This document shows positions 9,535 through 18,358 of a DNA stretch of 64,000 nucleotides, piece by piece; the stretch's first letter is position 1, and the number at the start of each line of letters is the position of its first letter. A program made the translations under genes and the position numbers. This DNA comes from Mycobacterium sp. ITM-2016-00316 (GTDB lineage: Bacteria > Actinomycetota > Actinomycetes > Mycobacteriales > Mycobacteriaceae). The stretch is from contig NZ_CP134398.1 in NCBI RefSeq assembly GCF_002968335.2, forward strand, positions 186,001 through 250,000. The letters are read 5' to 3'. The notes beneath the pieces were generated by a model. It ran no database searches, was not told the DNA's origin, and saw only the letters and a list, made by a program, of their open reading frames with translations.

Positions 9535-10473
9535 ATGTCTGTCGACGAATTCGTCTCGGAATTGTCCGCGCTTGCGGAGGCCGCCGGCCCGCGCGAGCTC
9601 CGTCCGGTCATCGACGCGCTGTCCCGCCCGATCCGGTGCCGGACGGTGGGCCGCCCCGGGGTGGGCCTGCGCACGCTCGCGACGGGGCTGCGTGCGGCCG
9701 GGGTGACGGTGGTGGACACCGGAGCCGATGTCGAGGTGCTGGTGATCGCCGAGACCGCGAAACCGGAGGACTGCCGGATCGCCGTCGCGGCGGACGGTCC
9801 GGTCGTGGTCGCGCTGAACAAGGCCGATCTGCTCGGTGCCGCGGTGCCCGGCCACGTCGAGCTGGTCCGCCGGATCACCGGTGCCCCGGTCATACCGGTG
9901 TCGGGTCTGCTGGCGATCGCGACGCTGGACGACGAACTGGTCGCTGCCATCGGGGCGCTGGCCACCGAACCGGCGGATCTCAGCTCCACCGATGCGTTCT
10001 GCGCCGCGGCGCACTCCGTGGCTGCCGCCACCCGCGCACGGCTGCTCGAGGTGGCCGATCTGGCCGGGACCGCGAGGGCGATCACGGCCGTCCGTGCGGG
10101 TGCGGACGGCCGCGCGCTGACCGCATTGCTGCGCCGGGCGAGCAATATCGACGCGCTGTCCGCCGCTGTGCGTGGCGCGGCCGCGCCGCTGCGGTATCGG
10201 AGACTGTGTGAGGCGATGACCCGGCTGCGGGCGCTGGCGGCCGGGACCGCCGACCCACGGTTGGACGCGATGCTCGCCGGGGACACCGCCGTGCGGGCCG
10301 CGATGGTCGCGGCCGCCGAGGTGCTGGGCGCGGACGGCATGGACACCGGCCCGGATGATCCGCTGCGCCGGGCGGTGCGCTGGCAGAGCTACAGCCGGGG
10401 CCCGGTCAACGCCCTGCACCGCCGTTGCGGCGCCGATATCGCGCGGGGAGCGTTGCGCTCGGGGGTGTGGTGA
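9535..10473 (+). CDS. Rv0209-like protein with degenerate GTPase features
   Basis: A 312-residue protein resembling M. tuberculosis Rv0209. Near residue 39 it has GRPGVGLRT, which has P-loop spacing but Leu-Arg-Thr where Gly-Lys-Ser/Thr is required. VVALNKADLL gives a good G4 (NKxD) motif, and PVIPVSGL looks like a G5 region. The C-terminal part is helical and Ala/Arg-rich. This suggests a GTPase fold that has lost the phosphate-binding Lys; no function is established. AGGAG at 9525-9529 supports the start at 9535. The stop overlaps the GTG start of the next gene, so the two products are probably made together. Confidence 0.86.
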   Translation: MSVDEFVSELSALAEAAGPRELRPVIDALSRPIRCRTVGRPGVGLRTLATGLRAAGVTVVDTGADVEVLVIAETAKPEDCRIAVAADGPVVVALNKADLLGAAVPGHVELVRRITGAPVIPVSGLLAIATLDDELVAAIGALATEPADLSSTDAFCAAAHSVAAATRARLLEVADLAGTARAITAVRAGADGRALTALLRRASNIDALSAAVRGAAAPLRYRRLCEAMTRLRALAAGTADPRLDAMLAGDTAVRAAMVAAAEVLGADGMDTGPDDPLRRAVRWQSYSRGPVNALHRRCGADIARGALRSGVW

Positions 10474-11912
10474 CCGAAGAACTGCTCCGCGAAGACCCCC
10501 GCGACCTGGACGCCAGGGTGTCCGCCATGGTGCCCGGGCTGACACCGCCGCGACCGGTCCCCGGTGCGGCCGTGCTGGTCATCGGCCCCTGGCTTGCCGG
10601 AGTGTCCAGCCTGACCGCGGCACTGCGGCGGCACATGCCCGAGCAGATGTTCGTCGAGCCCGAGGAACTCGCACCCGATATCGCGCCCATCGCGGTCGTC
10701 TTCGCGGTGTCCGCCGTGGCCCCGCTCGCCGAATCGGACTGCGCGGCACTGGATGGCGCCGCGCGGCACACCGACCTCGTGCTCGGTGCGGTGACCAAGA
10801 TCGACGTCCACCGGGACTGGCGGGCGGTGCGCAGTGCCGACGCCGACGCCGTCGGTGCGCACGTGCCGCGGCTGCGTGACATGCCGTGGGTGGGCGTGGC
10901 CGCCGCGCCCCGCGAGGGCAGACCGCACCTCGACGGTCTGGTCGCGATGCTGCGGGAAAAGTTGTCCGATGACACGCTCGCACAACGAAACAGATTGCGG
11001 GCGTGGGAAAATCACCTCGCCGAGCAGATCGCCGCAGCATCTGCGGCGGCGGACGCCGAATCGGCGGCATTGCACCGTCAGCGCGCGGACATCCTGCGAG
11101 AGGCGAGGTTGTCCCGCTCGCAGCGTTCCATCGCCTTGCGCAGCCGCATCCAGCAGGCCCGCGTGCAGCTGGGCTACTTCGCCCGAAATCGGTGCGCGTC
11201 GGTGCGCACCGAGCTCTCCGAGGACGCTGCGTCCTGGGGCGGATTGCCCTGGGTGACGCGGCGCCGCGCCGACAATTTCTCCAGCTATGTGGCCGGCCGG
11301 GTGGCCGAGGTCGCCGCGGAGGTGGATTCCGGTGTCACCGAACAGTTCCTGGATATCGCCGCGGAGCTGGCGTTGTCCGCACCGCCGGTGCCGCCGGCGC
11401 CGCCCGCCCCGGAGGTGGGCGGGCCCGGGCTGACATCCCGGCGTCTGGAGATGCAACTGATGATGCTGCTGGGCGCGGGCTTCGGGCTGGGTGTCGCGCT
11501 GGCGGCCAGCCGGCTGTTCACCGGGCTGGCGCCGGGTCTGACCGCTGTCGGTGCGGTCGCCGGTGGCCTGCTCGGGTTGCTGCTCACGGTGTGGGTGGTG
11601 GGCATCCGGGGCCTGCTGCACGACCGGGCGCTGCTGGATCGATGGGTCGGCCGCGTCACCGCGACGCTGCGCGAGGACGCCGAGGCGCTGGTCGCCACCC
11701 GAGTGCTGGCCGCCGAGGTCGACTTCACCGGTCAGGCGGCGGCCGCCGACGAGCGAGCGGCCATGGAGACGGCCCGCCGGCTGGATGCCCTCGATGCCCG
11801 GCTGCGGGAGCGTGCGGTGGCCGCGGCGCGTGCCGCGTCGGCGGCCGAGCACCGTTTACCGGCGCTGCGCGCGGCATTGGCGGCCATCCGCGCCGATTTA
11901 ATAATCAGATGA
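10470..11912 (+). CDS. Rv0210-like membrane protein with degenerate GTPase and coiled coil (dynamin-like layout)
   Basis: A 480-residue protein resembling Rv0210. The N-terminal domain has GPWLAGVSSLTAAL at the P-loop position, with Val in place of the Lys, and a G4-like VTKIDVHRD. A long Ala/Arg/Glu helical region (about 165-300), a Pro-rich hinge (APPVPPAPPAPE), two adjacent transmembrane helices (about 330-380) and a C-terminal helical segment follow. This layout recalls bacterial dynamin-like proteins of the IniA/IniC kind, an inference from architecture only. GTG 10470 overlaps the stop of the preceding gene (GTGA), so the two proteins are likely partners. Confidence 0.84.
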   Translation: MTEELLREDPRDLDARVSAMVPGLTPPRPVPGAAVLVIGPWLAGVSSLTAALRRHMPEQMFVEPEELAPDIAPIAVVFAVSAVAPLAESDCAALDGAARHTDLVLGAVTKIDVHRDWRAVRSADADAVGAHVPRLRDMPWVGVAAAPREGRPHLDGLVAMLREKLSDDTLAQRNRLRAWENHLAEQIAAASAAADAESAALHRQRADILREARLSRSQRSIALRSRIQQARVQLGYFARNRCASVRTELSEDAASWGGLPWVTRRRADNFSSYVAGRVAEVAAEVDSGVTEQFLDIAAELALSAPPVPPAPPAPEVGGPGLTSRRLEMQLMMLLGAGFGLGVALAASRLFTGLAPGLTAVGAVAGGLLGLLLTVWVVGIRGLLHDRALLDRWVGRVTATLREDAEALVATRVLAAEVDFTGQAAAADERAAMETARRLDALDARLRERAVAAARAASAAEHRLPALRAALAAIRADLIIR

Positions 11913-11971
11913 ATTCGGTTACCGCCCAGTAGGACTTTTCTGGATATCTTTCTGAATCGTTCCTGTGAGTG

Positions 11972-11989
11972 ATCGGACATTGTCCCGAT
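11972..11989. promoter_or_regulatory. Imperfect palindrome upstream of pckA
   Basis: The 173-base gap before pckA contains GGACA-T-TGTCC flanked by ATC and CGAT, which reads as a near-palindrome with one extra base. It lies about 100 bases before the pckA start and could be an operator. No convincing -35/-10 pair could be fixed in this gap. Confidence 0.3.
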
Positions 11990-12085
11990 TCCTCAGACCA
12001 AAGTCACCCGCGTTAACCTCTTATTAGGGACGATCGTGACCAGTCGGTTATCGGCATGTTCACGGAAACTACGCAGGAGACTTTG

Positions 12086-13915
12086 ATGACCTCAGCGACC
12101 ATTCCCGGTCTGGACACCGCACCGACGACGCATCAGGGGCTGCTGGCCTGGGTCCGCGAGGTCGCGGAGCTGACACAGCCCGACCGCGTCGCGTGGGCCG
12201 ACGGCTCACAGGAGGAGTACGAGCGCCTGGCCACTCAGCTGGTCGAGGCCGGCACCTTCCAGAAATTGAACGACGAGAAGCAGCCGAACTCCTACCTGGC
12301 GCTCTCCGATCCGTCCGACGTGGCGCGCGTCGAATCGCGCACCTACATCTGTTCCGAACGCGAGGTCGACGCCGGCCCCACGAACAATTGGATGGACCCG
12401 GCCGAGATGCGGCCCTTGATGACCGAGCTGTACCGGGGCTCGATGCGCGGTCGCACCCTGTGGGTGGTGCCGTTCTGCATGGGCCCGCTGGACGCCGAGG
12501 ACCCGAAGCTGGGCGTGGAGCTCACCGACTCGGAGTACGTGGTCGTCTCGATGCGCACCATGACCCGGATGGGCCAGGCGGCGTTGGACAAGATCGGCGA
12601 GGACGGCTTCTTCGTCAAGGCGCTGCACTCGCTCGGCGCCCCGCTCGAGGACGGCCAGCAGGACGTTCCGTGGCCGTGCAACGACACCAAATACATCACC
12701 CACTTCCCCGAGACCCGCGAGATCTGGAGCTACGGCTCCGGGTACGGCGGCAACGCGCTGCTGGGCAAGAAGTGCTACTCGCTGCGCATCGCCTCGGCGA
12801 TGGCCCACGACGAGGGCTGGCTCGCCGAGCACATGCTGATCGTCAAGCTCATCTCGCCGGAGAACAAGTCCTACTTCATCGCCGCGGCGTTCCCGTCGGC
12901 CTGCGGCAAGACCAACCTCGCGATGCTGCAGCCCACCATCGAAGGCTGGCGCGCCGAGACCGTCGGCGACGACATCGCCTGGATGCGCTTCGGCAAGGAC
13001 GGCCAGCTCTACGCCGTGAACCCCGAATTCGGCTTCTTCGGTGTCGCGCCGGGCACCAACTGGGACTCCAATCCCAACGCGATGAAGACGATCGCCGGTG
13101 GCAACACAGTCTTCACCAATGTCGCCAAGACCGATGACGGCGACGTCTGGTGGGAGGGCCTGGAGGGCGAGCCCGATCACCTGATCGACTGGAAGGGCGA
13201 GGACTGGGTTCTCCGCGAGACGGAAACCAAGGCCGCCCATCCCAATTCGCGGTACTGCACCCCGATTTCGCAGTGCCCGACGCTGGCGCCCGAATGGGAC
13301 GATCCGCAGGGTGTGCCGATCTCGGCGATCCTGTTCGGCGGCCGCCGCAAGACGACGGTGCCGCTGATCACCGAGGCCCGCGACTGGCAGCACGGCGTCT
13401 TCATCGGTGCCACCCTGGGCTCCGAGCAGACTGCCGCCGCCGAGGGCAAGGTCGGCACCGTGCGGCGCGACCCGATGGCCATGCTGCCCTTCCTGGGCTA
13501 CAACGTCGGCGACTACTTCCAGCACTGGATCAACATCGGCAAGCAGGCCGACGAGTCCAAGCTGCCGAAGGTGTTCTTCGTCAACTGGTTCCGCCGTGGC
13601 GCCGACGGCCGCTTCCTGTGGCCCGGATTCGGCGAGAACAGCCGCGTGCTGAAGTGGGCCATCGAGCGCATCGAGCACCAGGCCGAGGGCAAGAGCACCC
13701 CGATCGGCATCGTCCCGACCGCAGCCGATCTCGATCTCTCGGGACTGGACGTGGACCCGGCCGATGTCGATGAGGCGCTGGCCGTGAACGCCGATGAGTG
13801 GCGTGCCGAGCTGCCGCTGATCGAGGAGTGGTTCGAGTTCGTCGGCGAGAAGCTGCCGACCGGTATCAAGGACGAGTTCGACGCCCTGAAGACGCGTCTG
13901 GCCGAATCTGACTGA
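12086..13915 (+). CDS. pckA: Phosphoenolpyruvate carboxykinase (GTP)
   Basis: This enzyme converts oxaloacetate and GTP to phosphoenolpyruvate, GDP and CO2, the first step of gluconeogenesis, needed when growing on fatty acids or sterols. The GTP-type signature [12 protein letters not shown] starts at residue 269, with the reactive Cys at 273 and the P-loop Lys at 275; [10 protein letters not shown] forms the metal-binding kinase-2 motif. The product has 609 residues, the normal size. ATG 12086 is chosen because AGGAGA lies five bases upstream; an in-frame ATG 30 bases earlier has none. A strong hairpin follows the stop by 16 bases. Confidence 0.97.
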   Translation: MTSATIPGLDTAPTTHQGLLAWVREVAELTQPDRVAWADGSQEEYERLATQLVEAGTFQKLNDEKQPNSYLALSDPSDVARVESRTYICSEREVDAGPTNNWMDPAEMRPLMTELYRGSMRGRTLWVVPFCMGPLDAEDPKLGVELTDSEYVVVSMRTMTRMGQAALDKIGEDGFFVKALHSLGAPLEDGQQDVPWPCNDTKYITHFPETREIWSYGSGYGGNALLGKKCYSLRIASAMAHDEGWLAEHMLIVKLISPENKSYFIAAAFPSACGKTNLAMLQPTIEGWRAETVGDDIAWMRFGKDGQLYAVNPEFGFFGVAPGTNWDSNPNAMKTIAGGNTVFTNVAKTDDGDVWWEGLEGEPDHLIDWKGEDWVLRETETKAAHPNSRYCTPISQCPTLAPEWDDPQGVPISAILFGGRRKTTVPLITEARDWQHGVFIGATLGSEQTAAAEGKVGTVRRDPMAMLPFLGYNVGDYFQHWINIGKQADESKLPKVFFVNWFRRGADGRFLWPGFGENSRVLKWAIERIEHQAEGKSTPIGIVPTAADLDLSGLDVDPADVDEALAVNADEWRAELPLIEEWFEFVGEKLPTGIKDEFDALKTRLAESD

Positions 13916-13931
13916 TACCCGCGAAGAGTCC

Positions 13932-13969
13932 CAAATGGCCCCGAAATCACCTGATTTCGGGGCCATTTG
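13932..13969 (+). terminator. Hairpin terminator after pckA
   Basis: A perfect 17-bp inverted repeat (CAAATGGCCCCGAAATC and its complement) encloses the four-base loop ACCT. It begins 16 bases past the pckA stop and lacks a long T tract, as usual for mycobacterial terminators. Its stem resembles that of the hairpin at 45649-45684. Confidence 0.85.
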
Positions 13970-14061
13970 CGACTGCCCGGCACCCATTGCGTCCGCGGCA
14001 CCAACCGGACGCCCGTCGGCTCCGAATACCAGGTGATCGGTTGACGGGAGTTTCGAAGGAC

Positions 14062-15012
14062 ATGTTGCGCACGGTTCTGGACGGAGTGCTCGACCGGACG
14101 GTTGTGCCCGGATACACCCGCCTCGGGTTGGCGGTGCGTGAGCGGTTCTGGTCACCGCTGGATCCCGACGCCCTGGCCGGGTCCACCATCCTGGTGACCG
14201 GGGCGAATTCCGGCATCGGCAAGGCCATCGCCGCCGGGGTGGCCGGGCTGGGCGGCACCGTGCTGTTGACGGTGCGCGACCGGGCCCGCGGTGAATCGGC
14301 CCGCAAGGACATCCTCGACGCCACTCCCGGCGCGGATGTGCAGATCGAACGGTGCGATGTGTCCGATCTGGCGGGGGTGCGGGCCTTCGCCGCCGACCTG
14401 GTGTCCCGGGTGCCCAGGCTCGATGCGGTGATCCACAACGCCGGGGCGATGCCCCCGGAGCGGTCCCGGACCGACGAGGGCCATGAGCTTTCGCTCGCCA
14501 CCCACGTGCTCGGACCGCTGTTGCTCACCGAACTGCTGCTGCCGGTGCTGGTGGAATCGCCGGACCCGAGGGTGGTGCTGATGTCCTCCGGTGGCATGTA
14601 CACCCAGCGCCTGCCCGCCGATGACATCGAATACACCGCGGGCCACTACCGCGGGGCGGTCGCCTACGCGCGCAGCAAGCGGATCCAGGTGGCGTTGACA
14701 CCGCTGTTGGCGAACCGGTGGGCCGCCCAGTCGGTCATGGTCGCCGCCATGCACCCGGGCTGGGCCGATACCCCCGGTGTGGCCACCTCGCTGCCCGCGT
14801 TCCGCAAGCTGACCGGCCCGGTGCTGCGCACGGCGGAACAGGCCGCCGACACCGCGGTCTGGTTGACGGCGACCTCACCGACACCGCCGTCCGGCCGGTT
14901 CTGGCATGACCGCGCGGTCCGGCCCACCCACTATCTGCCCAGCACCCGCTACAGCGACGCGGAACTGCAGCGGGTGTGGAAGTACTGTCTCGGCGCGGTC
15001 GGACTGTCCTGA
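14062..15012 (+). CDS. Short-chain dehydrogenase/reductase (retinol dehydrogenase-like)
   Basis: An NAD(P)-dependent oxidoreductase of 316 residues. The cofactor motif is VTGANSGIGKA, followed by HNAGAMP. The catalytic region has the Ser in MSSGGMY, but the usual YxxxK appears as YARSK, with Tyr and Lys retained. Its length and C-terminal helices fit the retinol-dehydrogenase-like group rather than the FabG group. The start at 14062 follows GAAGGA closely; a TTG at 14041 is an alternative. It occupies the place where M. tuberculosis has nadR and Rv0213c. The substrate is unknown. Confidence 0.85.
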   Translation: MLRTVLDGVLDRTVVPGYTRLGLAVRERFWSPLDPDALAGSTILVTGANSGIGKAIAAGVAGLGGTVLLTVRDRARGESARKDILDATPGADVQIERCDVSDLAGVRAFAADLVSRVPRLDAVIHNAGAMPPERSRTDEGHELSLATHVLGPLLLTELLLPVLVESPDPRVVLMSSGGMYTQRLPADDIEYTAGHYRGAVAYARSKRIQVALTPLLANRWAAQSVMVAAMHPGWADTPGVATSLPAFRKLTGPVLRTAEQAADTAVWLTATSPTPPSGRFWHDRAVRPTHYLPSTRYSDAELQRVWKYCLGAVGLS

Positions 15013-15013
15013 T

Positions 15014-15445
15014 TCAGAGCGTGGCGAGTTCGCGCCGGAGTCCCTCGACGCCCTTGTCCATGAGACGTGCCACCGGGATGCGTAGCAGCGGCTCACCGAA
15101 ACGCAGCAAGCCCTGGAACGCGAACTCGATGCGGTAGGTGACCTTCGAGCCACCCTGGTGCGGGCTGACGGTGATCGTGTCATGCGCGATCAGCGAATCA
15201 TTCTGTCCACGTAGCTGAATGGATCGCCCCGGCGTCACACCGATCACCTCGTACTCGAGGTCGCTCGTGCGGCCCGCAAATCGTGAGGTGTTGGCATACC
15301 GGGTACCGACGCCGCCGTCGCCGCTGACGCGGGTGGTGCGTACGGTTCCCGGCTCCCACTGTTCGGTGGTGGTGAAGTCGGACAGGTAGGCGAACACCAC
15401 CTCCGGAGCGGCGGTGGTGGTGACCTCACGTTGCATCTCGATCAT
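15014..15445 (-). CDS. SRPBCC (START/polyketide-cyclase-like) family protein
   Basis: A protein of 143 residues with the SRPBCC pattern: an N-terminal strand (MQREVTTTAAPEVVFAYLSDF), a WEPG turn, central strands and a long C-terminal helix ending GVEGLRRELATL. The family binds hydrophobic ligands in a helix-grip cavity; no substrate can be assigned. Its ATG overlaps the stop of the MscS-type gene (ATGA), so the two are translationally coupled. It converges with the SDR gene, with one base between the two stops. Confidence 0.85.
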   Translation of the reverse strand: MIEMQREVTTTAAPEVVFAYLSDFTTTEQWEPGTVRTTRVSGDGGVGTRYANTSRFAGRTSDLEYEVIGVTPGRSIQLRGQNDSLIAHDTITVSPHQGGSKVTYRIEFAFQGLLRFGEPLLRIPVARLMDKGVEGLRRELATL

Positions 15446-16659
15446 CTGCTCTCCTCTTTGATGAGCGGGTGGGCGTCCTCGCCCGAATCGGCGAAGGCCC
15501 TGCCGCGCTCCTCGGCTTCATCGCTCCCCGAGAACAGCCCGGATTCTTCTGTGGCAGTGGTGGTTTGCGGACGCGGACCGGGTGTCACGGTATCCCCCGA
15601 TGCCGGCTGGAACCTCCAGCGTGGCAGCGCGCCACGCTGGCTGCGCTGTAGCCAGCACACCATGCCCTCACGGACCGCGCACTGCAGGTCCCACAGCGCG
15701 CCGGCGTTGGGTGCGCTGACGGTGATCCGGACCCGAACCGTGCCGTTCACCGCGTCGACGACCTGGAGGACTCCGGAACGGCCGTCCCACAGCTCACTTC
15801 GGCTCAGCAGTCGGTCCAGCTCGTCGCGCATGGCGTCGAGGGGCACGGTGAAGTCGACGTCGATCATCACGGTGCCGAGTATCTCGGTCGCGCTGCGCGT
15901 CCAGTTCTGGAACGGCGTGGTGGTGAAGTAGGTGCACGGCAGCACCAGTCGACGTTCATCCCAGACCTGGACCACCACATAGGTCATGGTGATCTCCTCG
16001 ATGCGGCCCCATTCCTTCTCCAGCACCACGACATCGCCCACCCGTATCGCGTCGGTGAACGCGATCTGCAGCCCGGCGAACACCGAGCCGAGCGAGGTCT
16101 GCGCGGCCAGGCCGGCGACCACCGACAGCACGCCCGCGGAGGCGAACAGCGTCTTGCCGATGTCGGCGAAGGACGGGAAAGTCATCAGTGTTGCGGCCAT
16201 CCCGAGCAGCACCACGACCGCGACGGCGAGCCTGCGCAGCACCGTCAACTGAGTACGCGCCTTCCGCCGTTGCAGATCGGCGTCGGTGAGTCCGGTGTCG
16301 CCGCCGCCGAAACGGGCGATCATCCGGCGTTCCACGACCACGACCAGCTTGGCGATCAGCCAGGTGACGGTGGCGATGGTCAGGATACGCATGCTGTGGT
16401 CCACCCAGGGCCGCCAGCTGTCCTGGGGGTGCGACGTTCGTTTCAGCGCCACCGACGCGGCGATGACCATCAGCCCGGTACGTACCGGCTTGCGGGTCAG
16501 CACGGCGATATCGGTGAGCCAGTGGCTGCGTCGGCCGGCGCGCAGCACCGCCCAGGACAGCGCGACGCCGAGGAAATACGCGCAGGTGACGGCACCGGTC
16601 ACCCAGGTCAGGGTCACGGCGAGATTCGTTGCAGAGTCGAACTGGAACTGCTCAGGCAT
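15442..16659 (-). CDS. MscS-family mechanosensitive channel
   Basis: A membrane protein of 405 residues. Several N-terminal helices lead to the pore-lining segment (FASAGVLSVVAGLAAQTSLGSVFAGLQIAF) and the beta-domain sequence IRVGDVVVLEKEWGRIEEITMTYVVVQVWD, a clear MscS signature; the C-terminal cytoplasmic domain reads LPCTYFTTTPFQNWTR. The family releases ions under osmotic downshock. ATG 16659 was chosen because residues before it are not channel-like. The C-terminal 35 residues are Gly/Thr/Asp-rich and variable. Confidence 0.9.
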   Translation of the reverse strand: MPEQFQFDSATNLAVTLTWVTGAVTCAYFLGVALSWAVLRAGRRSHWLTDIAVLTRKPVRTGLMVIAASVALKRTSHPQDSWRPWVDHSMRILTIATVTWLIAKLVVVVERRMIARFGGGDTGLTDADLQRRKARTQLTVLRRLAVAVVVLLGMAATLMTFPSFADIGKTLFASAGVLSVVAGLAAQTSLGSVFAGLQIAFTDAIRVGDVVVLEKEWGRIEEITMTYVVVQVWDERRLVLPCTYFTTTPFQNWTRSATEILGTVMIDVDFTVPLDAMRDELDRLLSRSELWDGRSGVLQVVDAVNGTVRVRITVSAPNAGALWDLQCAVREGMVCWLQRSQRGALPRWRFQPASGDTVTPGPRPQTTTATEESGLFSGSDEAEERGRAFADSGEDAHPLIKEESR

Positions 16660-16759
16660 GGCTGCTTTCGGGTCGGGATCTGAGGAGGCCCGTGCGTCCT
16701 TGCACGCCTTGTTGGCTACCCGCCCGGCCCGCGGGTCAACCTCGGCAGGCGTTCGCAAT

Positions 16760-16775
16760 CTTGACGGATGTCAAG
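16760..16775. promoter_or_regulatory. Inverted repeat upstream of fadD4
   Basis: CTTGAC-GGAT-GTCAAG lies 52 bases before the fadD4 start in the 168-base divergent gap between the MscS-type gene and fadD4. It could be a regulator site; its short arms keep confidence low. Confidence 0.3.
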
Positions 16776-16827
16776 TTTTTGGTGACTTGGCTGCCGGGGC
16801 GCGTTGGCGGCATCGTAAAGTCGGCTC

Positions 16828-18345
16828 ATGCAGATCCGTGAAACGGCCGTCGCCACGCCCGATAAGCCCGCCGTCATCCTGTATCCCACCGGCACGGTGG
16901 TGACGTTCGGCGAGATGGAGGCCCGCGCCAATCAGTTGGCGCACTACTTCCGCGAGCACGGACTGGTCGAGGGCGACGCGGTCGCGATCCTCATCGAGAA
17001 CAACGAGCACATGCACACCGTCATGTGGGCCGCGCGTCGCAGCGGGCTCTACTACGTGCCGATCAACACCCATCTCACCGCGGCCGAGGCGGCCTACATC
17101 GTCGACAACAGCGCGGCCAAGGCCATCGTCGGTTCGGAGGCGCTGCGCCCGGTGCTGGAGGGGCTGGCCGAGCACCTGCCCAACGGACTCCCCGCGGTTC
17201 TCTTGACCACTGGTGACCTCGACGGCTGGGCGAAGTACCCGGACGCGGTCGCCGACCTGCCGACCACGCCCATCGCCGACGAGTGGGACGGGGACCTGCT
17301 GCAGTACTCGTCGGGCACCACGGGGCGCCCCAAGGGCATCAAGCGCGATCTGCCGCACCTGCCGCCCTCGGAGACCCCGGGCATGATGGCCGCGCTGGTG
17401 TCGTTCTGGATGAACCCCGAGGCGGTCTACCTGAGCCCGGCGCCGCTCTATCACACCGCCCCGTCGGTATGGTCGATGCAGGCGCAGGCCGGTGGCATCA
17501 CCACGGTGGTGCTGGAGAAGTTCGACGCCGAAGGCGCCCTGGACGCGATTCAGAAGTATGGCGTGACCCACGGCCAGTTCGTTCCGGTGATGTTCACCCG
17601 GATGCTGAAACTGCCTGAGCAGGTGCGTAAGTCGTATGACGTGTCGAGCCTGCAGCGGGTGATGCACGCGGCGGCGCCCTGCCCGGTGGAGATCAAGAAG
17701 CAGATGATCGACTGGTGGGGGCCGATCGTCGACGAGTACTACGCGTCCTCCGAGGCCATCGGCGCCACCCTGATCAGCGCCGACGAGTGGCTGGCACACC
17801 CCGGCTCCGTCGGCAAGGCGATGACCGGTGTGGTGCACATCCTCGACGAGGACGGCAACGAGGTGCCCGCCGGCCAGCACGGCGAGATCTTCTTCGAGGG
17901 CGGCGCCGACTTCGAGTACCTCAACGACTCGGCGAAGACGGCGTCCTCCCGGGACTCGCACGGCTGGAAGACGGTGGGCGACATCGGGTATCTCGATGAG
18001 GACGGCTACCTGTACCTGACCGACCGGCGCCACCACATGATCATCTCCGGCGGGGTGAACATCTACCCGCAGGAAGCCGAGAACATGCTCGTCATCCACC
18101 CGAAGGTGATGGACGCCGCGGTGTTCGGCATTTCCGACGAGGAGATGGGCCAGACCGTCAAGGGTGTCGTGCAGACCGTCGATCCTGCCGACGCCACCCC
18201 CGAGTTCGCCGAGGAACTGCTGGCCTGGCTGCGCGATCAGCTCTCGCACTACAAGTGCCCGCGTTCGATCTCCTTCGAAGCGCAGTTGCCGCGCACCGAT
18301 ACCGGCAAGCTGTACAAGCAGGAGTTGATCGCGCGGTACTCATGA
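16828..18345 (+). CDS. fadD4: Fatty-acid-CoA ligase FadD4-like
   Basis: An ANL-superfamily acyl-CoA synthetase of 505 residues that activates a carboxylic acid through an acyl-AMP intermediate. The AMP-binding motif is YSSGTTGRPKGIKR, followed by YYASSEAIG, GDIGYLDEDGYLYLTDRRHHMIISGG and the adenylation Lys in TDTGKLYKQEL. The close resemblance and the position after pckA match Rv0214 (FadD4). The next gene is a crotonase 13 bases downstream, fitting a shared beta-oxidation-like pathway. The native substrate is not evident. Confidence 0.9.
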   Translation: MQIRETAVATPDKPAVILYPTGTVVTFGEMEARANQLAHYFREHGLVEGDAVAILIENNEHMHTVMWAARRSGLYYVPINTHLTAAEAAYIVDNSAAKAIVGSEALRPVLEGLAEHLPNGLPAVLLTTGDLDGWAKYPDAVADLPTTPIADEWDGDLLQYSSGTTGRPKGIKRDLPHLPPSETPGMMAALVSFWMNPEAVYLSPAPLYHTAPSVWSMQAQAGGITTVVLEKFDAEGALDAIQKYGVTHGQFVPVMFTRMLKLPEQVRKSYDVSSLQRVMHAAAPCPVEIKKQMIDWWGPIVDEYYASSEAIGATLISADEWLAHPGSVGKAMTGVVHILDEDGNEVPAGQHGEIFFEGGADFEYLNDSAKTASSRDSHGWKTVGDIGYLDEDGYLYLTDRRHHMIISGGVNIYPQEAENMLVIHPKVMDAAVFGISDEEMGQTVKGVVQTVDPADATPEFAEELLAWLRDQLSHYKCPRSISFEAQLPRTDTGKLYKQELIARYS

Positions 18346-18358
18346 CGACTGCGGCCTC

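Noticed and set aside
9367..10545. Upstream extension of trmB in the same frame
   Set aside because: The extra 390 residues are low-complexity and lie opposite the Rv0209-like gene, which has good motifs and an RBS.
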